A stretch of DNA of 64,000 nt from Leifsonia psychrotolerans. Lineage in GTDB: Bacteria; Actinomycetota; Actinomycetes; Actinomycetales; Microbacteriaceae. The stretch lies in assembly GCF_013410665.1 (NCBI RefSeq), contig NZ_JACCFM010000001.1:682001-746000 (forward strand). The letters are read 5' to 3'. Within the stretch, counting starts at the first letter, position 1; each line of letters opens with the position of its first letter. Position numbers and translations under genes: made by a program. Under the pieces are notes generated by a model. The model had not been told where the DNA came from and made no database searches. It saw only the letters and a list, made by a program, of their open reading frames with translations. Of this stretch, positions 26,175 to 36,520 are shown piece by piece.

Positions 26175-26180
26175 AGCCTA
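26175..26180 (-). promoter_or_regulatory. -10 box of the kinase operon, leaderless type
   Basis: Minus-strand TAGGCT is followed by 7 nt and the kinase ATG (26167). This implies a leaderless mRNA for the kinase-regulator-hydrolase operon. Confidence 0.5.
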
Positions 26181-26271
26181 ATCAACGTGGCTCGCGCGGG
26201 GCATCCATCAAAGGAGTGAGGGTGCAGTAGGGTCGAGCGCGAGATCAGCGGAGCACGAAGGAGGCAATCAG

Positions 26272-26766
26272 ATGGCGATCGCCTGGCGAAATATCGTGGC
26301 GATGCTCGCGAACCCTGACCTGCGGACGGCATACGCCGAAGTGATCCTGGCGGAGCACGCCGCCACGCCGCTGACCGACGCACAGCGCGCGACGGCGCTC
26401 GTGAAGTTGGAACGGTCCGGAATCTTGATCCGGAACGACGAGGGTGACCTCGCCGTTGATTCTGAGTCGTTGAGAGTGCTGCTCGCCGAGCCTGCCGACC
26501 GCCCCTCGAGAGAAGGCTTCCGTCGTTTTCTCCGCGCGGATGGGCGCATCGACAGGTTTCCTGCCACTCGCGACGAACGTCTGGCATTTCTCGAATGGCT
26601 CACAGCGCAAGCCTTCGTGCCAGGAGAAGTTCTCGTTGAGAAGCAGGTCAACCAGCGATTGAGCAGCCTCAGCGACGATGTCGCGCTGGTGCGCCGCTCC
26701 CTCATCGATCATGGGCTTCTGGAGCGCGCACCGGATGGTGGCTCCTACTGGCTGCCCGCGAAATAG
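26272..26766 (+). CDS. DUF2087 domain protein with winged-helix-like N-terminus
   Basis: 164 aa. The second half matches DUF2087 (RFLRADGRIDRFPATRDERLAFLEWL ... VNQRLSSLSDDVALVRRSLIDHGLLERAPDGGSYWL). The first 70 residues look like a small winged helix, so it may be a transcription regulator; the function is unproven. GGAGG lies 7 nt before ATG 26272. Confidence 0.85.
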   Translation: MAIAWRNIVAMLANPDLRTAYAEVILAEHAATPLTDAQRATALVKLERSGILIRNDEGDLAVDSESLRVLLAEPADRPSREGFRRFLRADGRIDRFPATRDERLAFLEWLTAQAFVPGEVLVEKQVNQRLSSLSDDVALVRRSLIDHGLLERAPDGGSYWLPAK

Positions 26767-26823
26767 GCTCGGTCGACGAAGTCGGCAGCCGAGACCGCCC
26801 CGTCATGGGAGAATGGGCAGATC

Positions 26824-28674
26824 ATGTCACCGAGAGCTCTCAAGGCGCTTGAACCGGCCGCAACTGCCCCCGCGTTCATCCGTAACTTCTGCATCATTGC
26901 CCACATCGACCACGGCAAGTCGACCCTTGCCGACCGCATGCTGCAGATTACGGGCGTCGTCGACGACCGAGCCATGCGTGCGCAGTACCTCGACCGGATG
27001 GATATCGAGCGTGAGCGCGGCATCACTATCAAGAGCCAGGCCGTGCGGATGCCGTGGGAACTTGACGGTCAGACCTACGCGCTCAACATGATCGACACGC
27101 CTGGCCACGTCGACTTCAGCTACGAGGTCTCCCGCAGCCTGGCCGCCTGTGAAGGCGCGATTCTTCTCGTCGACGCGGCGCAGGGCATCGAAGCCCAGAC
27201 CCTCGCCAACCTGTACCTGGCCCTCGAAAACGATCTGACGATCATCCCGGTGCTGAACAAGATCGACCTGCCCGCGGCCGACCCGGAGAAGTACGCGAAG
27301 GAGCTCTCCAGCCTCATCGGCGGCAGCCCCGACGATGTGCTGCGCGTCTCCGGCAAGACCGGAATGGGCGTTCCCGAACTCCTCGACCTGGCTGTCAGCC
27401 AGATTCCGGCGCCGAAAGGCAACGCGGATGCCCCGGCCCGCGCCATGATCTTCGACTCGGTGTACGACAGCTACCGTGGCGTCGTCACCTACGTGCGCAT
27501 GATCGACGGTGAGCTGAAGCCGCGCGAGAAGATCCAGATGATGTCCACTCGGGCCACCCACGAGATCCTCGAGATCGGAGTCAGCTCCCCGGAGCCCACC
27601 CCGAGCAAGGGTCTCGGTGTGGGCGAGGTGGGCTACCTCATCACCGGCGTGAAGGACGTGCGCCAGTCGAAGGTCGGTGACACTGTCACCACGGCGGCCA
27701 AACCGGCCACCGAAGCATTGCCGGGTTACACCGAGCCGCAGCCGATGGTCTTCTCGGGTCTCTACCCGATCGACGGCAGCGATTTCCCGGTGCTGCGTGA
27801 GGCGCTCGACAAGCTCAAGCTGTCTGATGCCTCGCTGGTCTACGAGCCCGAGACATCCGTTGCTCTGGGCTTCGGGTTCCGCTGTGGCTTCCTCGGCCTG
27901 TTGCACCTCGAGATCATCACCGAGCGTCTGGAGCGCGAGTTCGACCTCGACCTGATCGCCACGGCGCCGAGCGTGCCGTATGAGGTCACCACCGATGACA
28001 AGCGCACCGTCACCGTGACGAATCCGAGCGAGTTTCCGAGCGGCAAGATCGCCAAGGTCGAGGAGCCGGTCGTTCGGGCCGCAATTCTCGCGCCGAAAGA
28101 CTACGTCGGCGTCATCATGGAACTCTGCCAGGGCCGCCGCGGCGTGCTGCTCGGCATGGAATTCCTCGGTGAAGACCGGGTTGAGATTCGCTACACCATG
28201 CCACTCGGCGAGATCGTCTTCGATTTCTTCGACCAGCTGAAGAGCCGCACCGCCGGCTACGCCTCGCTCGACTACGAACCCACTGGCGAGCAGGAAGCAG
28301 ACCTGGTCAAGGTCGACATTCTGCTGCAGGGCGAGCAGGTCGACGCGTTCAGCGCCATCGTGCACCGTGACAAGGCGTATGCCTACGGCGTGCTGATGAC
28401 AACGCGACTGCGCGAACTGATCCCGCGTCAGCAGTTCGAAGTGCCCATTCAGGCCGCCATCGGAGCGCGCATCATCGCGCGTGAGAGCATCCGGGCCATC
28501 CGTAAGGACGTTCTGGCCAAGTGCTACGGCGGTGACATCAGCCGTAAGCGCAAACTCCTCGAGAAGCAGAAGGAGGGCAAGAAGCGCATGAAGATGGTCG
28601 GCCGGGTCGAAGTTCCTCAGGAAGCATTTGTTGCGGCGCTCACCGGAGATACCGAAAAGAAGAAAGAAAAGTAG
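26824..28674 (+). CDS. lepA: Elongation factor 4 (back-translocating GTPase)
   Basis: 616 aa translational GTPase. G1 is [10 protein letters not shown]3 DTPGHVDF and G4 NKID; switch sequence [10 protein letters not shown] is present. The C-terminal LepA-specific domain follows ([22 protein letters not shown]). Length is typical. It acts on ribosomes at low translocation efficiency. The next gene starts 4 nt after its stop. Confidence 0.97.
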   Translation: MSPRALKALEPAATAPAFIRNFCIIAHIDHGKSTLADRMLQITGVVDDRAMRAQYLDRMDIERERGITIKSQAVRMPWELDGQTYALNMIDTPGHVDFSYEVSRSLAACEGAILLVDAAQGIEAQTLANLYLALENDLTIIPVLNKIDLPAADPEKYAKELSSLIGGSPDDVLRVSGKTGMGVPELLDLAVSQIPAPKGNADAPARAMIFDSVYDSYRGVVTYVRMIDGELKPREKIQMMSTRATHEILEIGVSSPEPTPSKGLGVGEVGYLITGVKDVRQSKVGDTVTTAAKPATEALPGYTEPQPMVFSGLYPIDGSDFPVLREALDKLKLSDASLVYEPETSVALGFGFRCGFLGLLHLEIITERLEREFDLDLIATAPSVPYEVTTDDKRTVTVTNPSEFPSGKIAKVEEPVVRAAILAPKDYVGVIMELCQGRRGVLLGMEFLGEDRVEIRYTMPLGEIVFDFFDQLKSRTAGYASLDYEPTGEQEADLVKVDILLQGEQVDAFSAIVHRDKAYAYGVLMTTRLRELIPRQQFEVPIQAAIGARIIARESIRAIRKDVLAKCYGGDISRKRKLLEKQKEGKKRMKMVGRVEVPQEAFVAALTGDTEKKKEK

Positions 28675-28678
28675 TCTG

Positions 28679-29326
28679 ATGCGCCGCGCAACATTCACCG
28701 ATGCCTCCGTCACCTATGGGGCGATCGGGGGAACCCTCGCCGACGACCTCATGATCTACCCGCCGCCCGGAACACGGCCGGCGGAGCACATCGTCAAGCT
28801 GGGCAGCGGTGAGGAGCGTTTTCACGCGGCCGCGGCATCACTCATGTCGTGGGGTGTGCAGCGCGGCAGCGGCATTGAGGTCACCGACTTCGAGGCCGGA
28901 ACCGGCGTGGAATACACCGGAATCGTCTTCGACGAATATGGGATCCCCTCGAGAGATCAGAGTCATCCGGTCAACGAGGCGACGTTTGGCGAAGACGGCA
29001 CGCCGTACATCTCCAATGGCATGACGGCAAAGCTTCACATCAAGGCCGGACCGTTCACGGTCGTCGCCCCGGTGCGTGTCGTCTATGTGATCGACGAGGC
29101 GAACCGGATCGGATTCGCCTACGGCACGATGGCCGGTCATCCCGAAAGCGGAGAAGTGTCGTTCATCGTTGAACGTCACGACGATGACACCGTCTGGCTC
29201 GCGATCCGCTCGTTCTCGCAGCCGAGCAACTGGAAGTACACCCTCGCCACGCCCTATCTGCGTTATCAGCAGAAGCGATACACCAAACGGTACCTGCGCG
29301 CCCTGCACCCATCATCGGGGGCCTAG
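28679..29326 (+). CDS. DUF1990 family protein
   Basis: 215 aa. The motif GFAYGTMAGHPESGEVSFIV is the family's most conserved part, and a C-terminal RYQQKRYTKRYLRAL closes it. Structures of relatives suggest a SRPBCC/START-like pocket, but no reaction is known. ATG 28679 is 4 nt after the lepA stop, and the gene lies 2 nt before hemW, so the three are probably co-transcribed. Confidence 0.85.
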   Translation: MRRATFTDASVTYGAIGGTLADDLMIYPPPGTRPAEHIVKLGSGEERFHAAAASLMSWGVQRGSGIEVTDFEAGTGVEYTGIVFDEYGIPSRDQSHPVNEATFGEDGTPYISNGMTAKLHIKAGPFTVVAPVRVVYVIDEANRIGFAYGTMAGHPESGEVSFIVERHDDDTVWLAIRSFSQPSNWKYTLATPYLRYQQKRYTKRYLRALHPSSGA

Positions 29327-29328
29327 AC

Positions 29329-30558
29329 ATGCCCAGCGCACTTCCGCTCGGTGACCCCGCACCGCTTGACGGTCTGCTGCCGGCCTCGGTCATCGAGGGC
29401 GCCGGGGAACGCGACTTCGGCGTCTACCTGCACGTTCCGTTCTGCCGCGTGCGCTGCGGCTACTGCGATTTCAACACCTACACCGCCACCGAGCTGCGTG
29501 GGGTCAAGCAAAGCGATTACGCCAGCCAAGCGGTGATTGAGATAGAGGCCGCCGGGCGCATCCTGACCGAATCGGGTCTGCCCGCCCGCACTGCCCAGAC
29601 CGTCTTCTTCGGTGGCGGAACGCCGACCCTGCTTCCCGCCGAGAACCTGATTCGGATGCTGCAGGCCGTGCGTGACACCTGGGGTATCGCGCCCGAGGCC
29701 GAGGTGACGACCGAGGCGAATCCCGACTCGGTCGACGCCGCCTATCTGGCCGCACTGGCCGAGGCCGGCTTCACCCGCGTCTCATTCGGCATGCAGTCGG
29801 CGGTGCCGCACGTGCTCGCGACGCTGGAACGCACGCACGACCCGGCCCGGGTGCCGCTCGTCGTGCAGTGGGCGCGCGAGGCCGGCCTCGACGTGAGCCT
29901 CGACCTCATCTACGGCACGCCGGGGGAGTCCCTCGACGACTGGCGCACCAGCCTCGACTACGCCATCGGCCAGAAGCCAGACCACATCAGCGCATACTCG
30001 TTGATCGTCGAAGAGGGCACCAAGCTGGCACGGCAGATCAAACGTGGTGAGGTCGCGCACGTCGACGAAGACCATCAGGCAGACCTCTACGAGCTGGCCG
30101 ATGAGAAGCTCGCCGCTGCGGGCTACGGCTGGTACGAGGTGAGCAACTGGGCGACCGATGATGCGCACCGTTCCCGCCACAACCTCGCCTATTGGACCGG
30201 CCAGGACTGGTGGGGCGTCGGCCCCGGCGCGCACAGCCACGTCGGTGGGGTGCGCTGGTGGAACGTCAAGCATCCGGCCGCGTATGCCGACCGGGTGCTC
30301 GCCGGTCACTCGCCGGCCGCGGGACGCGAGACCCTCGACGCGGCGACGCGCGAGGTCGAGCGAGTGCTGTTGCGCTCGCGCATCCGTGAGGGTATTCCGG
30401 CCGCCTCGCTCGGCGACCAGGGCCGGCACGCGGTGGCCGGGCTGATCGCCGACGAGCTCATCGACCCGAAGGCAGCCTTTGCCGGCTCCATCGAACTGAC
30501 GCTGCGTGGGCGCCTGCTCGCGGATGCCGTCGTGCGCCGTCTTCTCGCCGACGATTAG
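29329..30558 (+). CDS. hemW: Radical SAM haem chaperone HemW
   Basis: 409 aa. The radical-SAM cluster motif is C39-x3-C43-x2-C46 (FCRVRCGYCDF). The SAM-binding part FFGGGTPTLL and the C-terminal HemN-like domain are present. It resembles oxygen-independent coproporphyrinogen oxidase but, as in the HemW group, probably carries haem to its targets. A link with the haem-rich cytochrome bd upstream is only conjecture. It follows the DUF1990 gene. Confidence 0.92.
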   Translation: MPSALPLGDPAPLDGLLPASVIEGAGERDFGVYLHVPFCRVRCGYCDFNTYTATELRGVKQSDYASQAVIEIEAAGRILTESGLPARTAQTVFFGGGTPTLLPAENLIRMLQAVRDTWGIAPEAEVTTEANPDSVDAAYLAALAEAGFTRVSFGMQSAVPHVLATLERTHDPARVPLVVQWAREAGLDVSLDLIYGTPGESLDDWRTSLDYAIGQKPDHISAYSLIVEEGTKLARQIKRGEVAHVDEDHQADLYELADEKLAAAGYGWYEVSNWATDDAHRSRHNLAYWTGQDWWGVGPGAHSHVGGVRWWNVKHPAAYADRVLAGHSPAAGRETLDAATREVERVLLRSRIREGIPAASLGDQGRHAVAGLIADELIDPKAAFAGSIELTLRGRLLADAVVRRLLADD

Positions 30559-30565
30559 CCCCGGG

Positions 30566-30621
30566 ATGAGGCCTCCGGGATGAGGCCTCCGGGATGAGGC
30601 CTCCGGGATGAGGCGCCCGGG
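30566..30621. repeat. 14-bp tandem repeat, four copies, after hemW
   Basis: Units ATGAGGCCTCCGGG at 30566, 30580 and 30594, and a variant at 30608. They begin 7 nt after the hemW stop. Each unit contains the self-complementary GAGGCCTC, so the transcript may fold and could help end the convergent hemW and DUF4870 messages. Confidence 0.85.
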
Positions 30622-30633
30622 AACAAGCCTGGG

Positions 30634-31008
30634 TCAGCTCACGAACTTGATCGTCAGCGGGTAGACGTACGGCTTGCCGGCGTTCGCGGCGAGGGCGGCC
30701 ATGATCCCAAAGACGATGCTGAGAACCCAGGCGGCGAGCAAGATCAGGAATCCGATAAGCAGGAACGCTGTGACCCAGCCGATGACATACGCGATCAACA
30801 GGGTGATTTGAAAGTTCAGAGCCGTGGCCGTGTGCTCACGGATGAAGGGGCCGCGATCGCGAAGGATCAGGTAGCCGATCAGCGCCGGCAGAAACCCGAA
30901 CAGGATTCCGCCGATGTGGATCAGGGTCGCCCAGAGCTTCTCGTCGGCGGGGCTGAGGGGAGCCGATGCCTGGTAGGGGGTGTCGCCGGTCGGTGGCAGG
31001 GAAGTCAT
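30634..31008 (-). CDS. DUF4870 domain membrane protein (first)
   Basis: About 124 aa. The family pattern is clear: an opening W-x-x-L-x-H-I-G-G helix, then LRDRGPFIREHTATALNFQIT, followed by two hydrophobic helices and the tail PYVYPLTIKFVS. DUF4870 (Tic20-like) proteins are small membrane proteins of unknown role. The start at 31008 is preferred over TTG 31026. It is the downstream member of a pair. Confidence 0.85.
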   Translation of the reverse strand: MTSLPPTGDTPYQASAPLSPADEKLWATLIHIGGILFGFLPALIGYLILRDRGPFIREHTATALNFQITLLIAYVIGWVTAFLLIGFLILLAAWVLSIVFGIMAALAANAGKPYVYPLTIKFVS

Positions 31009-31051
31009 GGCAGTCACTTTCGTCAAGGAGGGGGTTACGAGTAGAGACTAG

Positions 31052-31495
31052 CTACTTGATCAGTCGCACCGCGAACGGGTAGCGATAGGGATGCCCGTCT
31101 TTCGCCTGCATGAAGCCGAGAATCGAGAAGATCACACTCGCGATCCACACCACCCAGACGAGCAGTCCGACGACGGCTCCGATTCCGAGCGTGACGACGG
31201 TGAGGAATCCGGTGACGATCCAGATGATTGCGTAGGCGAAGACGAGTGTGATCTGAAAGTTCAAGGCCTCCTTGGCTTGCTCGTCGGTGAACCGTCCGCG
31301 ATCTTTGAAGACGAGCCAGATGATCAGCGACGGCAGAAAGCTGAGGATGCCGCCGAGGTGAGCGAGCGAAGCCCACTGCCAATCTTGTGCTTGAGTGAGT
31401 GGGGCAGCCACGGGAGCAGCAGGCTGAGTGGGGTGTTCTGGTGGGTGCTGGCCGAGGTGAGGATCGTCGGGGAGCGGGGCTTGTGAGTCACTCAT
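31052..31495 (-). CDS. DUF4870 domain membrane protein (second)
   Basis: About 147 aa, paralogous to its neighbour. The pattern WASLAHLGGIL, FKDRGRFTDEQAKEALNFQIT and the ending HPYRYPFAVRLIK match DUF4870. The Pro/Gln-rich N-terminus (about 35 residues) is not conserved. Three consecutive ATG codons (31501, 31498, 31495) follow GAAAGG; the last has the best spacing. It is divergent from hrcA. Confidence 0.85.
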   Translation of the reverse strand: MSDSQAPLPDDPHLGQHPPEHPTQPAAPVAAPLTQAQDWQWASLAHLGGILSFLPSLIIWLVFKDRGRFTDEQAKEALNFQITLVFAYAIIWIVTGFLTVVTLGIGAVVGLLVWVVWIASVIFSILGFMQAKDGHPYRYPFAVRLIK

Positions 31496-31590
31496 CATCA
31501 TGCCTTTCAGCGAAGGAAGAGGGATCAATGCCCTCTTAACGGTACTGCGGCACCGGGTGCGGAGCAATGGGTTCACTCAGCCGGACAGGA

Positions 31591-31622
31591 TATGATTGGC
31601 ACTCAGTCAGTGTGAGTGCTAA
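31591..31622 (+). promoter_or_regulatory. CIRCE element and overlapping -10 of hrcA
   Basis: TTGGCACTC (31596-31604), 9 bp, then GAGTGCTAA (31614-31622) is the CIRCE operator with one mismatch to TTAGCACTC. A TATGAT -10 box (31591-31596) touches its left arm. HrcA bound here would block transcription, giving heat-inducible autoregulation of hrcA-dnaJ. Confidence 0.93.
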
Positions 31623-31647
31623 CAATGGGCAGGGGAGGCGATCTCAA

Positions 31648-32670
31648 ATGGTGTCTGATCGTAGTCTCGAAGTGTTGCGCGTGATCGTGCAGGACTACGT
31701 GGCGTCCCGCGAACCCGTTGGCTCCAAATCGATCGTCGAACGGCATTCTTTCGGGGTGTCGGCCGCGACGATCCGCAACGACATGGCTTTGCTTGAAGAA
31801 GAAGAGCTGATTGCCGCTCCGCACACGTCGTCGGGCCGCATCCCCACCGACAAGGGGTATCGAGTGTTTGTCGATCACCTGGCCGACCTGCGCCCGCTGA
31901 CGGCAGCGCAACGACAGGCCATCGAGGCTTTTCTCGGCCAATCCGCCGACCTCGACGAGGTGCTCGCTCGCAGCGTGCGACTCCTTTCCCAACTCACCCG
32001 CCAGGTTGCCCTGGTGCAGTATCCCTCGGTGTCTCGCGCAAAGGTGCGTCACATCGAACTGGTTCCTCTCAGTGAGACCCGCCTTCTCTCGGTGCTGATC
32101 ACCGACTCGGGCCGGGTGGAACAACGCGTGATCGAATTGCCACGCTCCGTCGACGAGCACACGTTGGGCGAGGTGCGTGCGCGACTGAATTCCGTCGTCG
32201 GCGGCCGAACGATGGCGGATGCCGCGGCGGCGCTGACGGCGCTGGCCGGCGTCGGACCGCGCGAGCTGCAGCCCGTCGTCGACCTGATCACCGCTACTCT
32301 CGTCGACCAGATCGGCGCAAACCGTCACGACAAGCTCGTGATGGCCGGAGCCGCCAACCTGGTGCGCACCGAAGAAGACTTCACCGGCAGTATCTCGCCG
32401 GTGCTCGACGCCATCGAGGAGCAGGTCGTGTTGTTGCGCCTGTTCGGCGAGATGGCGACTGACTTGCACGGCGTCGCGGTGAGCATCGGACGCGAGAATG
32501 CGTCGTTCGGTCTCGGCGAGACATCCGTTCTCACGAGCGGGTACTCCGCACCCGGCGGCGATTTCGCCCGATTGGGTGTGCTCGGTCCGACCCGCATGGA
32601 TTATTCCAACAACATGGCCGCCGTTCGTGCGGTGGCCCGCTACCTCTCTCGCCAGCTGGGCGAGAACTAA
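31648..32670 (+). CDS. hrcA: Heat-inducible transcription repressor HrcA
   Basis: 340 aa. The N-terminal winged helix includes [18 protein letters not shown] and [14 protein letters not shown]; the rest is the GAF-like and dimerisation region. HrcA binds CIRCE, and the GroE system normally keeps it active. ATG 31648 follows AGGGGAGG (31631-31638). An in-frame ATG at 31567 would lie upstream of the promoter and CIRCE. Confidence 0.97.
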   Translation: MVSDRSLEVLRVIVQDYVASREPVGSKSIVERHSFGVSAATIRNDMALLEEEELIAAPHTSSGRIPTDKGYRVFVDHLADLRPLTAAQRQAIEAFLGQSADLDEVLARSVRLLSQLTRQVALVQYPSVSRAKVRHIELVPLSETRLLSVLITDSGRVEQRVIELPRSVDEHTLGEVRARLNSVVGGRTMADAAAALTALAGVGPRELQPVVDLITATLVDQIGANRHDKLVMAGAANLVRTEEDFTGSISPVLDAIEEQVVLLRLFGEMATDLHGVAVSIGRENASFGLGETSVLTSGYSAPGGDFARLGVLGPTRMDYSNNMAAVRAVARYLSRQLGEN

Positions 32671-32698
32671 CCACCAGAATCAACGAGGAGAGCCACCT

Positions 32699-33805
32699 TT
32701 GGCTGACCACTACGAAGTTCTTGGCGTCGAGCGTGACGCCAGCACCGACGAGATCAAGAAGGCGTACCGCAAGCTGGCCCGCCAGTTGCACCCCGATGTG
32801 AACCCCGGGGCGGATGCCTCGGAGCAGTTCAAGCTCGTCACTCACGCCTATGACGTGCTGAGCAACCCCACTGAGCGTCAAAAATATGACCGGGGTGGCC
32901 AGGGCGGTGGCGGATTCGACGGCGGCAACTTCGGTAACTTCGGCGACATCTTCGAAACCTTCTTCGGCGGCGGCGGCGGCCAGAGCCGCGGCCCGCGATC
33001 CCGCCGTGAACGGGGACAGGACGCTCTGCTACGTGTGGAGCTCGACCTCGACGAGGTCATCTTCGGCACGCACCGTGAGATCGAGGTCGACACGGCTATC
33101 GTCTGTGCGACCTGCAACGGATCGTGCTGCCAGCCCGGCACATCGCCGGTCACCTGTGACATCTGCCACGGAACCGGAAACATCCAGCGTGCCGTGCGTT
33201 CTCTGCTGGGAAACGTCATGACGAACAGCCCCTGCGGCAGCTGCCGCGGCTACGGCACCGTCATCGCCACCCCGTGCGTGACCTGCCAGGGGCAGGGCCG
33301 CGTGCGCGCCCGTCGTACCGTCGCCGTCGACATTCCGGCCGGCGTCGAGACGGGTCTGCGACTGCAGATGCCCGGCAGCGGCGAGGCCGGGCCCGCCGGT
33401 GGCCCGAACGGTGACCTGTACCTCGAGATGAAGGTGCGCCACCACGACGTGTTCAGCCGTGACGGCGACGATTTGCTCGCCACCATCGAGGTGCCCATGA
33501 CCGACGCCATCCTGGGCACAACGGCCACGGTCAAGGCCCTCGATGGCGATATCGCGGTCGAGCTGAAGCCGGGTGTGCAGAGTGCCGAGGTTATTACGAT
33601 CAAGGAGCGCGGCGTCACCAAGCTACGCGGCAACGGCCGCGGCGACCTGAAGATCGGCGTGCATGTGGTCACTCCCACCAAGCTCGACCACAAAGAAAAA
33701 GAACTCATCGAACAGTTCGCAGCCCGTCACAAGACGCCGGCTCCGGCGCTCAGCCAGTTTCAACAGGGGCTGTTTGCGAAGCTGCGCGACCGGTTTCTCG
33801 GCTAA
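32699..33805 (+). CDS. dnaJ: Co-chaperone DnaJ
   Basis: 368 aa Hsp40. It has the J domain with HPD (QLHPDVNPG), a Gly/Phe-rich linker, a zinc domain with four Cys motifs and the C-terminal substrate domain. TTG 32699 has GAGGAG (32685-32690) before it; there is no nearer ATG. The first zinc motif is unusual: [10 protein letters not shown], with Cys-Cys where Gly-Ala is common, giving two extra cysteines. This actinobacterial DnaJ2-type gene sits with hrcA rather than with dnaK. Confidence 0.95.
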   Translation: MADHYEVLGVERDASTDEIKKAYRKLARQLHPDVNPGADASEQFKLVTHAYDVLSNPTERQKYDRGGQGGGGFDGGNFGNFGDIFETFFGGGGGQSRGPRSRRERGQDALLRVELDLDEVIFGTHREIEVDTAIVCATCNGSCCQPGTSPVTCDICHGTGNIQRAVRSLLGNVMTNSPCGSCRGYGTVIATPCVTCQGQGRVRARRTVAVDIPAGVETGLRLQMPGSGEAGPAGGPNGDLYLEMKVRHHDVFSRDGDDLLATIEVPMTDAILGTTATVKALDGDIAVELKPGVQSAEVITIKERGVTKLRGNGRGDLKIGVHVVTPTKLDHKEKELIEQFAARHKTPAPALSQFQQGLFAKLRDRFLG

Positions 33806-33810
33806 GTCTG

Positions 33811-34602
33811 ATGGCCCATTTCTTCCTCGATGAAACCCTGAGTGCTTCGCTCTGCGCGCCCGGCTCCACCGTGAGCATCGGCGGCAGTGAGGCCAAGCAT
33901 GCCGTGACGGTCAGCCGTATCCGGCCGGGCGAGCAACTGCTGCTCGGCAACGGGGCAGGAATGATTCTGCACGGCACCGTCGTGACGGCTGAGCCGGCCG
34001 AGCTGACCCTGTTGGTCGACACGCGCGAGCTGACCCCAGCGGCGACACCGCGCATCGTTCTGGTGCAGGCCTTGGCCAAGGGCGATCGGGACGAACTGGC
34101 CGTGCAAGCGGCGACCGAGTTGGGCGTTGACGGGGTCATCCCGTGGACCGCCGCTCGGTCGATCTCACGCTGGGAAGGCGCGAAAGTCACGAAGGGTCGA
34201 GAACGCTGGGCGAGCATTGTGCGCGAGGCCAGCAAACAGTCGATTCGCCCGTGGCTTCCGGTGGTGGCCGACCTGGTCAGCACCAAACAGCTGGTGAAGC
34301 TGGCCACTGAGACGCGGATGCTGCTGCTGGAGCCGAGTGCGACGGCGCGGCTGACCGAGGTCGACTTCGTGGTCGAATTCGAGGCCGACGTCGAGGCCGA
34401 CGTCGACGATGCCGCGGATGCCACCAGCCGGCGTGACATCCTGCTCATCGTCGGCCCCGAAGGCGGAATTGCGCCCAGCGAACTCGACGCCCTCGAGGCG
34501 GCCGGCGCCACGCGCGTGCGCCTCGGCGACACGGTGCTGCGCACCTCGACGGCCGGGCCGGCGGCCCTCGCCATCCTGAACGCGACGCTTCGTCGTTGGT
34601 AG
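33811..34602 (+). CDS. rsmE: 16S rRNA (uracil-1498-N3)-methyltransferase
   Basis: 263 aa SPOUT-class enzyme. It has an N-terminal PUA-like domain, then AKGDRDELAVQAATELGVDGVIPW, and the knotted SAM-binding end: IVGPEGGIAPSELDAL and RLGDTVLRTSTAGPAAL. An acidic Asp/Glu/Val-rich insertion lies at about residues 191-207, which is longer than usual. It begins 5 nt after dnaJ and should be co-transcribed. Confidence 0.94.
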   Translation: MAHFFLDETLSASLCAPGSTVSIGGSEAKHAVTVSRIRPGEQLLLGNGAGMILHGTVVTAEPAELTLLVDTRELTPAATPRIVLVQALAKGDRDELAVQAATELGVDGVIPWTAARSISRWEGAKVTKGRERWASIVREASKQSIRPWLPVVADLVSTKQLVKLATETRMLLLEPSATARLTEVDFVVEFEADVEADVDDAADATSRRDILLIVGPEGGIAPSELDALEAAGATRVRLGDTVLRTSTAGPAALAILNATLRRW

Positions 34603-34609
34603 CGCCGCT

Positions 34610-34615
34610 TAAGAT
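34610..34615 (+). promoter_or_regulatory. -10 box before the HIT gene, leaderless type
   Basis: TAAGAT is followed by 6 nt and the HIT ATG (34622). There is no Shine-Dalgarno sequence. This suggests an internal promoter for HIT-phoH-ybeY-era in addition to read-through from dnaJ-rsmE. Confidence 0.45.
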
Positions 34616-34621
34616 AGCAGT

Positions 34622-34984
34622 ATGACTTCTTCTGGGGCAGAACCGTCCATCTTCAGCCGCATCGTCGCGCGTGAAATCCCAGCGACCATCGTCGCCGAGA
34701 ACGACCAGATCATTGCGTTCGAAGACATCAACCCGCAGGCACCCGTGCACATCGTCGTCACGACGAAGACCGGCGAATACCGTGACGTCGTCGAACTCGC
34801 CGCCGGTGACCCGCTCCTGCTGGCCGAACTCGTGCGCGTCGCCCACGAGATCGCCGCCGAGCGCACCGGCGGGGAGTTTCGGCTCGTGTTCAACACCGGC
34901 GCAGCCGCCGGACAGACCGTATTCCATGTGCACGCACACGTTCTGGGCGGCGGACTGGGGGAGGGCACCCTTGGCAGTCGATGA
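34622..34984 (+). CDS. HIT (histidine triad) family protein
   Basis: 120 aa nucleotide hydrolase/transferase fold, HINT-like. It opens SIFSRIVAREIPATIVAENDQIIAFEDI and ends with the triad HVHAHVLGG. Such enzymes cleave purine nucleoside phosphoramidates; the natural substrate is unknown. Its end overlaps the likely phoH start by 14 bp. Confidence 0.93.
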   Translation: MTSSGAEPSIFSRIVAREIPATIVAENDQIIAFEDINPQAPVHIVVTTKTGEYRDVVELAAGDPLLLAELVRVAHEIAAERTGGEFRLVFNTGAAAGQTVFHVHAHVLGGGLGEGTLGSR

Positions 34985-36059
34985 TCATGACTCGTCGGAA
35001 CCGACGCGCGTTGATGTGCATCTGCAGGTCGAGGGTATCGCCATGGTGCGACTACTGGGGCCGCACGATCGCTTCCTTCGCAGCATCGAAAAGCAGTATC
35101 CCGGCGTCAGTGTTCACGTGCGCGGCAACGAGATCACCCTCACCGGTTCGGCGAGCGACACCGATGCCGTGCGCCGCCTGATCGACCAATTGCAGCTGAT
35201 GATTCGTCACGGTGAGCCGTTCGGTGAGTCTGCGGTGGCCGCCTCGGCACGGATGCTGAGCAGCGATGCCTCGCAGAGCCTGTCTGACCTCCTCGGGCAG
35301 GCCATCCTCACGTCGCGCGGCACGAGCATCCGTCCGAAGACGACGGGCCAGAAAGAGTATGTCGACGCGATCGACCTGAACACCATCGTGTTCGGCATCG
35401 GACCGGCCGGAACCGGTAAAACCTATTTGGCGATGGCGAAAGCCGTGCAGGCCTTGCAGCGCAAAGAGGTCGAGCGCATTATTCTCACGCGTCCGGCCGT
35501 CGAAGCGGGGGAACGGCTGGGCTTTCTGCCCGGCACCCTCACCGACAAGATCGACCCGTACCTGCGTCCGCTCTATGACGCCCTCAACGAGATGATGGAT
35601 CCCGAGCTCGTGCCCAAGCTGCTTGCGGCCGGCACCATCGAGGTCGCCCCGCTCGCGTACATGCGCGGCCGCACCCTGAGCTCGTCGTTCGTCGTGCTCG
35701 ACGAAGCCCAGAACACGACGCCCGAACAGATGAAGATGTTTCTCACCCGACTCGGTTTCGGCTCGAAAATGGTCGTCACCGGCGACATCACGCAGGTCGA
35801 TGTGCCCGCCGGGGCGAGCGGTCTGCGTCTCGTGACGCGCGTGCTCGACGGCGTCGACGACATCCATTTTTCACGCCTGACCAGCGCAGATGTTGTCAGG
35901 CATTCCCTGGTGGGGCGCATCGTCGATGCGTACACCGAATATGACGCACAGAAGCAAGCGCAGCGTTACGAAGCCGAGCAGGCCCGTGAATTCGCCGACC
36001 GTGCCGAACGCCGAACCCGCGGTACTGGCGACCGCCACCTGAAACGGAGACCGAGTTGA
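34971..36059 (+). CDS. phoH: PhoH-like ATPase
   Basis: 362 aa from TTG 34971, which has GGGGAGGG just upstream. A KH-like N-terminal part ([34 protein letters not shown]) precedes the P-loop ATPase: Walker A GPAGTGKT, then [22 protein letters not shown] and [10 protein letters not shown]. PhoH proteins are linked to RNA metabolism and stress. ATG 35043 is an alternative start but would remove conserved residues. It overlaps ybeY by 4 bp. Confidence 0.92.
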   Translation: MAVDDHDSSEPTRVDVHLQVEGIAMVRLLGPHDRFLRSIEKQYPGVSVHVRGNEITLTGSASDTDAVRRLIDQLQLMIRHGEPFGESAVAASARMLSSDASQSLSDLLGQAILTSRGTSIRPKTTGQKEYVDAIDLNTIVFGIGPAGTGKTYLAMAKAVQALQRKEVERIILTRPAVEAGERLGFLPGTLTDKIDPYLRPLYDALNEMMDPELVPKLLAAGTIEVAPLAYMRGRTLSSSFVVLDEAQNTTPEQMKMFLTRLGFGSKMVVTGDITQVDVPAGASGLRLVTRVLDGVDDIHFSRLTSADVVRHSLVGRIVDAYTEYDAQKQAQRYEAEQAREFADRAERRTRGTGDRHLKRRPS

Positions 36060-36520
36060 GCATCGAAATCAACAACGAATCAGCCATCCCGGTCGACGAG
36101 GCCGCGCTTCTGCGTCTCGCGGCCTTCGCCCTCGACGCGATGCACGTGCATGCGGATGCCGAGCTCGCTATTGTTTTGGTCGACGAGGGGGCAATGGAGC
36201 AGCTCCACGTGCAGTGGATGGACGAGCCGGGTCCCACCGATGTGCTCAGCTTCCCGATGGATGAACTGCGCCCGGGAACAGCCGAGGCCGAGACCCCGCC
36301 CGGGCTGCTTGGCGACATCGTGTTGTGCCCCCAGGTTGCGCAGGAGCAAGCCGTGACGGCCGGTCATTCGACGCTCGACGAACTGCTGCTGCTCACCACA
36401 CACGGTGTGCTGCACCTGCTCGGCTTCGATCATGCAGAACCCGACGAAGAAAAAGAGATGTTTGGGATTCAGCGTGAAATTCTGATCGGTTTCGCCATGC
36501 AGGAGAGACGCGCCAACTGA
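36056..36520 (+). CDS. ybeY: rRNA maturation endoribonuclease YbeY
   Basis: 154 aa. The zinc motif is [11 protein letters not shown], the family signature; an earlier conserved stretch is [15 protein letters not shown]. YbeY is needed for 16S rRNA 3' processing and ribosome quality control. The TTG start overlaps the phoH stop (TTGA), and the stop overlaps the next ATG (TGATG). Confidence 0.95.
   Translation: MSIEINNESAIPVDEAALLRLAAFALDAMHVHADAELAIVLVDEGAMEQLHVQWMDEPGPTDVLSFPMDELRPGTAEAETPPGLLGDIVLCPQVAQEQAVTAGHSTLDELLLLTTHGVLHLLGFDHAEPDEEKEMFGIQREILIGFAMQERRAN

Noticed and set aside
26827..28713. 628-codon minus-strand open frame across lepA
   Set aside because: It is the exact antisense of lepA, a clear essential-family gene; its translation is His/Asp/Arg-rich with no family features, as usual for shadows in high-GC DNA.
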